Below are positions 53,755-61,612 of a stretch of 64,000 nt of DNA, in pieces. Source of the stretch: Virgisporangium ochraceum. GTDB lineage: Bacteria; Actinomycetota; Actinomycetes; Mycobacteriales; Micromonosporaceae. Below the pieces are notes generated by a model. That model was not told the DNA's origin and did no database searches. It saw only the letters and a list, made by a program, of their open reading frames with translations. The stretch lies in assembly GCF_016863655.1 (NCBI RefSeq), contig NZ_BOPH01000020.1, positions 1 to 64,000 of the forward strand, written 5' to 3'. The position numbers and the translations under genes are program-made. The first letter of the stretch is position 1, and the number at the start of each line of letters is the position of its first letter.

Positions 53755-54221
53755 CCGAAGTCGTCCGGCACGTCGTCGTCGGCACGCGTCCAGTCGTCGG
53801 GCTCCGCGCGGTCCTTCTCCTCGCGCCCGTCGCGGCGGCGCCGCGCCTGCTCGGGCGGCGAGAGCCACGGCGGTGGCGGCGGCACGACGCCGAGCAGCGC
53901 CGACGCACCGACCCGCAGGAGCAGCGCCACCAGGCCGGCCGGCGCGTCGGTGCGGTTGAGGGTGCGCCTGCCGTCGGTCCAGATGGTCCAGCCGAAGCCG
54001 ACGTCGCGGCCGTACAGCACGCGGCCATCGAGGTGGGTGCGCTTGACGACGCCGCCCCGCAACGGTTCGTCGGTGCCGTGCTCCCGCCGGTTGTCGCGCC
54101 ACCAGACGGTGCCCTCGGGGTCGCGCCAGCGCCACTCCTCCCGCCCGTCGGAGTACCGCCGGCAGACGCCGCCACCGGCCATCACCTCGTCGGCGTACGT
54201 GGTCTCGCCCTGTCGGGACAT
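53751..54221 (-). CDS. First gene of the zinc-ribbon operon, unknown
   Basis: 156 residues from the ATG at 54221 with GGGGAAGG just upstream. The first half has repeated short strands with Trp and Asp/Gly turns (EEWRWRDPEGTVWWRDN, DGRVLYGRDVGFGWTIWTDG), reminiscent of MORN- or RHS-like beta repeats. A hydrophobic stretch follows (LVALLLRVGASALLGVVPPP, possible membrane contact), and the tail is highly charged. No family recognised. Confidence 0.7.
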   Translation of the reverse strand: MSRQGETTYADEVMAGGGVCRRYSDGREEWRWRDPEGTVWWRDNRREHGTDEPLRGGVVKRTHLDGRVLYGRDVGFGWTIWTDGRRTLNRTDAPAGLVALLLRVGASALLGVVPPPPPWLSPPEQARRRRDGREEKDRAEPDDWTRADDDVPDDFG

Positions 54222-54301
54222 CGACCTTCCCCTGTCGGCCGGCATGCCTCCGCCCATCGTCGCCCGTGTGTCAAGCGCGTCGACGGGCGTAGATTCGTCC
54301 C

Positions 54302-55399
54302 ATGAGGACGGTCATCGTCGGTGGCGGCGTGATGGGTGTCGCGTTGGCGTACCGGCTCGTCACCGAGGGCGTGGAGGTCGAGCTGTTCGAGGCGGGCCGG
54401 CTCGGCGGCGGCACGTCGGGCGTCGGCATCGGCTGGCTCAACTCGCGCGGCAAACAGCCGTTCGCCTACCACCTCCTGAATGTCAGCGGCATGGCCGAGC
54501 ACGCCACGCTGGCGCGCGAGCTCGGTGCCGCGCCGTGGTACCACCAGGACGGTGCCCTGCAGTGGACCGCGCCCGACCGCACCGACGACCTCGTCGCCCG
54601 CGTCGAACGGCTGCGCTCGTGGGGCTACCCGGCCGAGCTGCTGTCGGTGCGCCGGGTCGGCGAGCTGGAGCCGTTCCTGCGGATCCCGGCCGGCGTCACC
54701 CGGGTCGCCCACTACCCCTGGGAGTCGCTGGCCGACCTCCCCCAGCTCATCGGCGTGCTCGCCCACGCCGCGGCGGGGCGCGGCGCGGCCGTCCGCCCGT
54801 TCACACCGGTCGGGTCGCTCACCGTCGAGGGCGGGCGCGTCACCGGGGTCGAGCTTCCCGATGGGACGCGCGTGAGCGCCGACGTCGTGGCGGTCTGCGC
54901 GGGTCGCTGGTCCCATACGCTCATGGCCACGGCGGGCCTGGACCTCGCGATGGCGCCCACGCCGGGATTCAACGTCTACACGGGACCCGCACCGGTGACG
55001 CTGCGCGCCATGGTGCACGCGCCCGACGTGAACCTGCGGCCCGAGGGCGCGGGCCGGATCCTCGTGCGCTCCGAGGAGTTCGACGACGCGGTCGCGCTCG
55101 ACGACCCGCTCGACCCGGTTCCCGAGGTGGGCAAGGAGCTGCTGGCCCGCGCGGTGAGGTACCTGCCGGGGCTTTCGGGCGCCGCGATCGAGGGCGCGCG
55201 GGTGGCGGTGCGGTCGGTGCCCGGCGACGGGCTGCCCGCCGTCGGACCGGTTCCGGGCCGCGCCGGGCTGTACCTCGTCGTGTCGCACAGCGGCGGCACC
55301 ATGGGACCGCTGCTGGGCCGGCTGGCCGCGCTGGAGATCGCCCACGGGGAGACCGATCCCCGGCTGGAGCCGTTCCGTCCCGGGCGGCTCCTCAGCTGA
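54302..55399 (+). CDS. FAD-dependent oxidoreductase, DAO/DadA-like
   Basis: 365 residues. The dinucleotide-binding motif VIVGGGVMGVALAYRLVTEG begins at residue 4, with ELFEAGRLGGGTSG the second flavin loop and VVAVCAGRWS the late Rossmann motif. The C-terminal LYLVVSHSGGTMGPLLGRL is typical of the D-amino-acid oxidase/sarcosine oxidase group. Oxidation of an amine or amino acid is likely; substrate unknown. Its end overlaps the convergent membrane protein gene by 8 bases. Confidence 0.87.
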   Translation: MRTVIVGGGVMGVALAYRLVTEGVEVELFEAGRLGGGTSGVGIGWLNSRGKQPFAYHLLNVSGMAEHATLARELGAAPWYHQDGALQWTAPDRTDDLVARVERLRSWGYPAELLSVRRVGELEPFLRIPAGVTRVAHYPWESLADLPQLIGVLAHAAAGRGAAVRPFTPVGSLTVEGGRVTGVELPDGTRVSADVVAVCAGRWSHTLMATAGLDLAMAPTPGFNVYTGPAPVTLRAMVHAPDVNLRPEGAGRILVRSEEFDDAVALDDPLDPVPEVGKELLARAVRYLPGLSGAAIEGARVAVRSVPGDGLPAVGPVPGRAGLYLVVSHSGGTMGPLLGRLAALEIAHGETDPRLEPFRPGRLLS

Positions 55400-55916
55400 C
55401 GCGCTCCGGAGCCGGGCCCCGGAGGTACCGCTCGACGGTCGCGCGTTGCCGGCGGGTGTGCCAGACGACCAACCAGGCCCCGACCGGCCACCCCACGACC
55501 GCCAGCCACCACCACGGCGACTCGCTCACCGCGAGCCACGCGCTCAGCGCCGTCATCGCGCCGAACACCACGTACACGATCCACCACCGCTGCGCCGGGG
55601 CGGCGAACCGTTCGGCGAACCGGCGCGCGGCCACCCGGACGTGGTCGTCGGTCGGGTGCTCCCCGTCGAACACGGCACGCAGAACCGCCGCCCGCTCGGG
55701 TCCCGTCAGCTCCCGACCGTCGACGGTGAAGTTCCGTCGCCGCTGTTTCCGGGTGAGGAACGCCATGAACGTGCCGAGCACCGCGCCACCGACGAGCACC
55801 ACCATCGCGGTACGGACGTCGCGCACGGTCGGCAGGACCAGCATGCTCAGCGCCCAGATCGCACCGGACGCCACCCCCACCACCCAGACCGGTGCCTTCA
55901 CCAACGCATAGCCCAT
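55392..55916 (-). CDS. Small membrane protein, unknown
   Basis: 174 residues from the ATG at 55916. Two N-terminal helices (VWVVGVASGAIWALSMLVLP and TAMVVLVGGAVLGTFMAFL), a cytoplasmic stretch with a possible helical domain (RELTGPERAAVLRAVFDGEH, RVAARRFAERFA), then two more helices (WWIVYVVFGAMTALSAWLAV and WWLAVVGWPVGAWLVVW) and a basic tail. The middle segment resembles uncharacterised actinobacterial membrane proteins. No function known. Confidence 0.75.
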   Translation of the reverse strand: MGYALVKAPVWVVGVASGAIWALSMLVLPTVRDVRTAMVVLVGGAVLGTFMAFLTRKQRRRNFTVDGRELTGPERAAVLRAVFDGEHPTDDHVRVAARRFAERFAAPAQRWWIVYVVFGAMTALSAWLAVSESPWWWLAVVGWPVGAWLVVWHTRRQRATVERYLRGPAPERVS

Positions 55917-56014
55917 GGTCGTTGGTGTCCCACCCGCCGCGCCGCCCAAACGTCGGGACGGCATGAACGCCGGCGGGAAGAGCGCCGCCGGGCGGTCCGT
56001 TAGGGTCGGGCGCC

Positions 56015-56470
56015 ATGCTGGAAGCCGACTGGGTGGCCGACACCCGCGCGTCCTACGACACCGTGGCCGGGACCTACGCCGACATGTTCCGCGACGAGCT
56101 GCGCGGGCAGCCGGTGATCCGGCACCTGCTGGCCATGTTCGCGGAACTGGTGCGCGACGCCGGCGGCGGTCCCGTGGTCGACGTCGGCTGCGGCACCGGA
56201 CGGGTCACCGCGCACCTGCGTGGCCTCGGCGCCGACGCGTTCGGCGTCGACCTGTCGCCCGGCATGGTCGCGATGGCGCGCCGCGACCATCCGGGCATCC
56301 GCTTCGACGTGGGCTACGGCGGGCACCCGATGAGGGTGAACGTCCACTGGCGTCCGCTGGAGCGGGTCGCGGGGTGGCTCGACGGGGCGGGGCTGCGCAC
56401 CGAGCTGCGCGTCGAGCACGACATCGGCGACGAGCGGGTGTCCGGAGGCATGCTGGTCGCCCGCGGCTGA
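56015..56470 (+). pseudogene. SAM methyltransferase with internal in-frame deletion
   Basis: 151 residues where relatives have about 210-220. The N-terminal half is normal (SYDTVAGTYADMFRDEL, motif I VVDVGCGTGRVTAHL, GVDLSPGMVAMARRDHPGIR). It then jumps from FDVG straight to YGGHPMRVNVHWRPLERVAG, so the stretch with motifs II-III (usually the D-A-S-V-A-G ... V-L-R-P-G-G segment) is missing. The deletion kept the frame. Loss of those strands should destroy activity, so I call it a pseudogene; a shortened working protein cannot be excluded. Confidence 0.6.
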
Positions 56471-56496
56471 CCCGGAGCCAATAGGACAATCCGGTC

Positions 56497-57957
56497 ATGA
56501 AACGCCGTTGGCTGTTCGCCGACCAGCTCGGACCGCATTTCCTCGACGACCCGGAGCAGCCCGTGCTGCTCGTCATCTCCCGGGCGGTGTTCCGGCGCCG
56601 GCGCTATCACCGGCAGAAGGCGCACCTCGTGGTCTCGGCCATGCGGCATCTCGCGGCCGGGCTCGGCGACCGCGCCGAGCTGGTCGAGGTGGAGCGGTAC
56701 CGCGACGCGGTCGCCGGCAGGGAGCTCGAGGTCTGCCACCCGACCAGCCGGGAGGCGCGGGACCTCGTGCGGTCGCTGCCCGGGGTCACGATGCTGCCGC
56801 CGCGCGGCTTCGTCACCGCGCCGGCCGACTTCGTGGCCTGGGCGGAGAGCCGCAACCAGCTGCGCATGGAGGACTTCTACCGCGCCGCGCGCACCCTGCA
56901 CGGTGTGCTCATGGACGGGCCCGAACCGGCCGGCGGGCGGTGGAACCTCGACGCCGACAACCGGGAGCCGCCGCCGCGCGGGGCGGACGCGCTGCCGGTC
57001 CCCCCGCCCCTGATGCCGACCGAGGACGAGATCGACGTGTCGACGCGCGCCGATCTCGACCGCTGGGAACGCGACGAGGGGATCGGGTTCGTCGGCCGCG
57101 ACGGGCCGCGCCTGTTCCCGGTGACCCACGACGAGGCGACGCGGCGCCTCGACCACTTCCTCGCGCACCGCCTCCGCGACTTCGGCCCGTACGAGGACGC
57201 GATGCTGCGCGGCGACCCGTACATGGCGCACTCGATGCTGTCGGCGAGCCTGAACCTCGGCCTCCTCGACCCGCTCGACGTGGTCCGCCGGGCCGAGAGG
57301 GCGTACCGCGACGAGGGCGCGCCACTGTCCAGTGTGGAGGGTTTCTGCCGCCAGATCATGGGGTGGCGCGACTACGTGTGGCACTGCTACTGGCATTTCG
57401 GCGAACGCTATCCGCGCACGAACGCACTCGCCGCGCGGCGGTCGCTGCCGTCGTGGTTCTGGGACCTCGACGCCGACCACGTGAGCGCGGCCTGCCTCGG
57501 CGACGTGCTCGCCGGCGTGCGCGACCGGGGCTGGGTGCACCACATCCCGCGGCTCATGGTGCTGGGGAACCTGGCCCTGCAACGGGGCTGGGACCCGGCC
57601 GCGGTCACCGAGTGGTTCACACGGTCCTTTGTGGACGGTTACCCGTGGGTGATGGTCCCGAACGTGGTCGGCATGAGCCAGTACGCCGACGGCGGGCGCA
57701 TGACCACCAAGCCGTACGCGGCCGGCGGCGCCTACATCAACCGGATGAGCGACTACTGCCGCGGCTGCCCGTACGACCCGAAGCACCGAACCGGCGACGA
57801 CGCGTGCCCGTACACGGCGGGGTACTGGGCCTTCCTGCACCGCAACCGCGACGCGCTGACCGGCAACCACCGCATGCGGCAACCGCTGGCCGGGCTCGAC
57901 CGCCTCCACGACCTCGACGAGGTGGTGGCGGCCGAGAAGCGCCGCCGCGTCTACTGA
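56497..57957 (+). CDS. FeS-type bacterial cryptochrome/photolyase (FeS-BCP, PhrB-like)
   Basis: 486 residues, about the usual length. The N-terminal alpha/beta antenna domain starts RRWLFADQLGPHF; the C-terminal FAD domain has MGWRDYVWHCYW, MLGNLALQRGWDP-like and WVMVPNVVGMSQYADGG. The [4Fe-4S] ligands are the Cys in GFCRQIMGW and three in YCRGCPYDP ... DACPYTAGYW. This class repairs (6-4) photoproducts with light and binds a lumazine antenna. It follows the broken methyltransferase gene by 26 bases. Confidence 0.93.
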   Translation: MKRRWLFADQLGPHFLDDPEQPVLLVISRAVFRRRRYHRQKAHLVVSAMRHLAAGLGDRAELVEVERYRDAVAGRELEVCHPTSREARDLVRSLPGVTMLPPRGFVTAPADFVAWAESRNQLRMEDFYRAARTLHGVLMDGPEPAGGRWNLDADNREPPPRGADALPVPPPLMPTEDEIDVSTRADLDRWERDEGIGFVGRDGPRLFPVTHDEATRRLDHFLAHRLRDFGPYEDAMLRGDPYMAHSMLSASLNLGLLDPLDVVRRAERAYRDEGAPLSSVEGFCRQIMGWRDYVWHCYWHFGERYPRTNALAARRSLPSWFWDLDADHVSAACLGDVLAGVRDRGWVHHIPRLMVLGNLALQRGWDPAAVTEWFTRSFVDGYPWVMVPNVVGMSQYADGGRMTTKPYAAGGAYINRMSDYCRGCPYDPKHRTGDDACPYTAGYWAFLHRNRDALTGNHRMRQPLAGLDRLHDLDEVVAAEKRRRVY

Positions 57958-57969
57958 TGCGGGCCGGGC

Positions 57970-58536
57970 CTACCGGTGCGGGCCGAGGTGGCTGCGTTCG
58001 CCGTCGTGGTCGAGGATGCACAGGATCTCGGCCGGGCCTCCGGTGGCGCCGAACGCGTGCGGCACCATCGTCGAGAACTCGGCGGCCTCGCCGGCCCGCA
58101 CCAGGATCGTGCGCTCGGCCAGCCGCAGCACCACGGTTCCCGACAGCACCGTGAACCAGTCGCGCCCCGGATGCACCCGGAGATCGGTCGGCACCGGGCG
58201 GGTGACCCGCAGCTTCGCCACCGTCATGCCCGCCGGGGCGCCCTCGCGCGACAGCAGCCACGTGGTGATCCCGCGCTGCTCGTTGTGGTGCGGGCGGATC
58301 ACCACGTCCTCGTCGCGACCGGACTCGACCAGCTGGTCGAGGCTCGTACCCAGCGCCCGGGCGATCGGGGCCAACTGGTCGAGCGCGATGCGGCGGTGCC
58401 CGGTCTCGATGCGGCTGAGCGTCGACGGGCTGAGGTAGCTGCGCGCCGCGAGCTCGTCCAGCGACCAGCCGCGGGCCACCCGCAGGCTCCGGATGCGCTG
58501 GCGGACCAGCGCGTCGAGCTCCCCGTCTTGCGTCAT
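57970..58536 (-). CDS. XRE-family regulator with C-terminal cupin domain
   Basis: 188 residues from the ATG at 58536. The HTH (about 12-68; RIRSLRVARGWSLDELAARS, LSPSTLSRIETGHRRIALDQ) is joined to a cupin_2 sensor domain (about 108-180; VHPGRDWFTVLSGTVVLRL, VRAGEAAEFSTMVPHAFGAT). Such regulators control adjacent catabolic or methyltransferase genes in response to a small ligand. The palindrome at 58527-58543 spans its start codon, so autoregulation is likely. Divergent from a methyltransferase, the commonest arrangement for this family. Confidence 0.9.
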   Translation of the reverse strand: MTQDGELDALVRQRIRSLRVARGWSLDELAARSYLSPSTLSRIETGHRRIALDQLAPIARALGTSLDQLVESGRDEDVVIRPHHNEQRGITTWLLSREGAPAGMTVAKLRVTRPVPTDLRVHPGRDWFTVLSGTVVLRLAERTILVRAGEAAEFSTMVPHAFGATGGPAEILCILDHDGERSHLGPHR

Positions 58537-58543
58537 ACGCAAG
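58527..58543. promoter_or_regulatory. Palindrome over the XRE-cupin start codon
   Basis: CTTGCGT-CAT-ACGCAAG is a perfect 7+7 palindrome centred on the start codon of the regulator (58534-58536). A further GCGCAAGA half-site lies at 58558-58565. On the minus strand TAGCAT occurs just upstream of the ATG, suggesting a leaderless transcript. The site fits an autorepressor and can also control the methyltransferase at 58584. Confidence 0.6.
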
Positions 58544-58583
58544 ATGCTATGCCGACGGCGCAAGACAGCGCTAGCGTCGTGGC

Positions 58584-59426
58584 ATGGGACACGACCACGG
58601 GCACAGCCACGACGCCAGCCACGACGCCAGCCACGGCGCCGGCCACGGGCACGCCTTCGCCGACATGCTCGACCTCGACGCCGAGGTCCTCCACGACCAC
58701 CATCACGAGGTGATCGCCTGGGCCGGGTCGCTCGTCGGGGCCCGGCCGCGGATCGTCGACCTCGGCGCGGGCACCGGCACCGGGACGCTCGCCCTGGCCC
58801 GCCACCTGCCCGACGCCCACCTGACCGCCGTCGACCTCGACGCCGACCTGCTCGCCCGCGTCGACCGGCGCGCCGCGGACGCCGGCGTGGCCGACCGCGT
58901 CCGCACGGTGCGGGCCGACCTCGACAGCGACTGGCCCGACCTGGGCCCCGTCGACCTCGTGTGGGCCTCCGCGTCGATGCACCACCTCGCCGACCCGGGC
59001 CGCACGCTGACCCAGGTGCACACCGTCCTGCGGCCGGGCGGCGCCGTCCTGATCACCGAGCTGGACTCGTTCCCCCGCTTCCTCACCGACCCGGCCGGCG
59101 TCGCCCTCGAGGACCGCTGCCACGCCGAACTCGCCCGCCGGCGGCTGGAGCACGGGATGCACATGGGCCTGAACTGGGGCACCCTCCTCAAGGCCGCGGG
59201 CTTCGAGGTCGAGTCGGAGCGCCGCTTCGACATCGAACTGCGCCCGCCGTTGCCCGCCCAGGCCGTCCGCTACGCCCGGGTCTCCCTGCAGCGGATGCGC
59301 CACGGCCTCGCCGACCACCTGGGCCCGGACGACCTGGACGCCCTGGACCGCCTGTCCACGACGGTGGCCGAGCCCGACCTGACCGTGCGCACGGTCCGCA
59401 CCGCATGGGCCGCCCGCCGCCCCTGA
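58584..59426 (+). CDS. SAM-dependent methyltransferase with His-rich N-terminus
   Basis: 280 residues. The first 27 residues are rich in His and Asp (GHDHGHSHDASHDASHGAGH), a likely metal-binding tail, then the Rossmann methyltransferase fold: IVDLGAGTGTGTLALARHLP (motif I), LTAVDLDADLLARV, VDLVWASASMHHLADPG and VLRPGGAVLITELD. Substrate unknown. A 12-base repeat encodes H-D-A-S twice. It faces the XRE-cupin regulator and is probably its target. Confidence 0.88.
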   Translation: MGHDHGHSHDASHDASHGAGHGHAFADMLDLDAEVLHDHHHEVIAWAGSLVGARPRIVDLGAGTGTGTLALARHLPDAHLTAVDLDADLLARVDRRAADAGVADRVRTVRADLDSDWPDLGPVDLVWASASMHHLADPGRTLTQVHTVLRPGGAVLITELDSFPRFLTDPAGVALEDRCHAELARRRLEHGMHMGLNWGTLLKAAGFEVESERRFDIELRPPLPAQAVRYARVSLQRMRHGLADHLGPDDLDALDRLSTTVAEPDLTVRTVRTAWAARRP

Positions 59427-59482
59427 CCGGCCCCGACCGCCTGCCCGGTCACATTTCCCGGGGCACGCCCGTCCCAGGGTCC

Positions 59483-59818
59483 GTGTACACCACGATCACC
59501 ATCATCGCCGCCATGTTCACCGGCACCGCGGCCGTCACGTACCTCATCGGTCACGAGTACCCGAAGACGCAGGCCGACCTGAAGCGGATCCCGCGGTCGT
59601 GGGTGCCGGTGCTCGGCTCGCTGCTGGCGGCCGGCGCGGTGGGGCTGGTCGCCGGGTTCGCGGTGCCGCCGCTCGGGGTGCTCGCGGCGGCCGGCCTGGT
59701 GCTGTACTTCGTCGGCGCGATCGTGGCGCACCTGCGGGTCGGGTCGCGGCGGCTGGTCGGACCGGCCGTGTTCCTCGCGACCGAGGTGGCCGCGCTCGCC
59801 GTCAACCTCACGAGGTAG
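59483..59818 (+). CDS. DoxX-like small membrane protein
   Basis: 111 residues from a GTG with AGGG upstream. Four hydrophobic segments: TITIIAAMFTGTAAVTYLIG, VPVLGSLLAAGAVGLVAGFA, VLAAAGLVLYFVGAIVAHL, and LVGPAVFLATEVAALAVNL. This is the four-helix pattern and length of DoxX-like proteins common in actinobacteria, some linked to redox stress. It lies 58 bases before the ABC exporter genes. Confidence 0.78.
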   Translation: MYTTITIIAAMFTGTAAVTYLIGHEYPKTQADLKRIPRSWVPVLGSLLAAGAVGLVAGFAVPPLGVLAAAGLVLYFVGAIVAHLRVGSRRLVGPAVFLATEVAALAVNLTR

Positions 59819-59876
59819 CGGGCCATGAAACCACGGTGATACCGGCGCGATCCGGGCCGGTCGCACAGTCGTCGGC

Positions 59877-60824
59877 ATGACACACGCGGCCATCGAGGTG
59901 ACCGGTCTCCGCCGGTCCTTCGGAACCCAGGTGGTGCTCGACGGCATCGACCTGCGGATAACCGAAGGCACCATCTTCTCCCTGCTCGGCCCCAACGGGG
60001 CCGGCAAGACCACCCTCGTCCAGATCCTGTCCACGCTCATCCGGGCCGACTCGGGCACGGCGCGCGTCGCCGGACACGACGTCGTCCGCGACGCCGACCG
60101 CGTCCGCGCGGCCATCGGGGTCACCGGGCAGTTCTCCGCCGTGGACAACTTCCTCACCGGCGAGGAGAACCTCCTCCTCATGGCCGACCTCAACCACCTC
60201 GGCCGCGCCGAGGGACGGCGTCGGGCGGCGGACCTGCTCGACCGGTTCGACCTCGCCGATGCGGCGCGGAAGGGCGCCGTCACCTACTCCGGCGGCATGC
60301 GCCGCAAGCTCGACCTGGCCATGGGCCTCATGGGCGACCCCCGCGTCATCTTCCTCGACGAGCCGACCACCGGCCTGGACCCGCGCAGCCGCCGCGACAT
60401 GTGGCAGATCGTCCGCGACCTGGTGGCGACGGGCGTGACCGTGTTCCTCACCACCCAGTACCTCGACGAGGCCGACCACCTCGCCGACCGGATCGCGCTG
60501 CTCGACCACGGCCGGCTGGTCGCCGAGGGCACCCCGGCCGAGCTGAAGAGCCGGATTCCGGGCGGGCACGTCGAGCTGCGGTTCGCCGACGACGACGCGC
60601 TCGTGGACGCCGCGGTGGCCCTCGACGTCGACCCGGGCGACGCGCGGGAACTGGTGCTGCGGGTGCCGTCCGACGGCAGCGTCCGCTCGCTCAAGGCCGT
60701 GCTCGACCGGCTCGACGCCGCCGCCGTCGAGGTCGACGGGCTGACCGTGCGCACCCCGGACCTCGACGACGTGTTCTTCGCCGTGACAGGAAAGGCCCGC
60801 CCGGAACTGGAGACGACCCGATGA
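59877..60824 (+). CDS. ABC drug-exporter ATPase, DrrA-like
   Basis: 315 residues. Walker A GPNGAGKTTLVQIL (about 40), signature YSGGMRRKLDLAMGL, Walker B VIFLDEPTTGLDP, switch LTTQYLDEAD. The C-terminal 90 residues match the daunorubicin-resistance ATPase tail (LDDVFFAVTGK). Its stop overlaps the permease ATG (ATGA). With DrrB it should export a hydrophobic drug-like or lipid compound. Confidence 0.93.
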   Translation: MTHAAIEVTGLRRSFGTQVVLDGIDLRITEGTIFSLLGPNGAGKTTLVQILSTLIRADSGTARVAGHDVVRDADRVRAAIGVTGQFSAVDNFLTGEENLLLMADLNHLGRAEGRRRAADLLDRFDLADAARKGAVTYSGGMRRKLDLAMGLMGDPRVIFLDEPTTGLDPRSRRDMWQIVRDLVATGVTVFLTTQYLDEADHLADRIALLDHGRLVAEGTPAELKSRIPGGHVELRFADDDALVDAAVALDVDPGDARELVLRVPSDGSVRSLKAVLDRLDAAAVEVDGLTVRTPDLDDVFFAVTGKARPELETTR

Positions 60825-61612
60825 GCACCACGACCTATGCCATCCGCGACTCGGCCACGATGCTGCGCCGGCAGCTCAAGCACCTGTCGCGCAACCTCTC
60901 GCTGATCCTGCTCCTGCTCGCCGTGCCGATCATCTTCCTGCTCGTGTTCGTGTTCGTGCTCGGCGACACCCTCGGCAACGGCCTCGGCGGCGGTTCGGGC
61001 GGCCGCAGCGCCTACGCCAACTACGTGGCGCCCGGAATCCTGCTCATCACGATCACCGGTGCTGTGCAGGGAACGGCGATCGGCGTGGCGATGGACATGA
61101 CCGAGGGCATCATCGCCCGCTTCCGCACGATGGCGATCGCCCGGGTGTCGGTGCTGACCGGGCACGTGCTCGGCAGCATGCTGATGACCCTGGCGCAGCT
61201 GGCGGTCGTGGTCGGCGTGGCGCTGCTCGTCGGGTTCCGGCCCACGGCGTCGGCCGTCGAGTGGCTGGCGACGCTGGGGCTGCTCGCGGTCACCACGTTC
61301 GCGCTGGTCTGGTTCACCGTGGCGTTGGGACTGTCGGCGAAGAGTGTCGAGGTGGCGAGCAACACCCCGATGCCGCTCATGCTGCTGCCGTTCTTCGGCA
61401 GCGCGTTCGTTCCGACCGACTCGATGCCGACGGGCCTGCGGCTGTTCGCCGAGCACCAGCCGTTCACCCCGATCATGGAGACGCTGCGCGGCCTGCTCCT
61501 CGGCACGGCGATCGGTGCCAGCGGCTGGGTCGCGCTCGGGTGGTGCGCCGTGATCGCGCTGGTCGGGTACCTGTGGTCGAAGCGGCTCTACAACCGCGAC
61601 CGCACCCGCTGA
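60821..61612 (+). CDS. ABC drug-exporter permease, DrrB-like
   Basis: 263 residues, six membrane helices of the ABC-2 type. LRRQLKHLSRNLSLILLLLA begins helix 1; YVAPGILLITITGAVQGTAI, EGIIARFRTMAIARVSVLTG (coupling helix) and PLMLLPFFGSAFVPTDSMP are DrrB hallmarks. Coupled to the ATPase upstream. Its last 25 bases overlap the convergent regulator gene. Confidence 0.92.
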   Translation: MSTTTYAIRDSATMLRRQLKHLSRNLSLILLLLAVPIIFLLVFVFVLGDTLGNGLGGGSGGRSAYANYVAPGILLITITGAVQGTAIGVAMDMTEGIIARFRTMAIARVSVLTGHVLGSMLMTLAQLAVVVGVALLVGFRPTASAVEWLATLGLLAVTTFALVWFTVALGLSAKSVEVASNTPMPLMLLPFFGSAFVPTDSMPTGLRLFAEHQPFTPIMETLRGLLLGTAIGASGWVALGWCAVIALVGYLWSKRLYNRDRTR

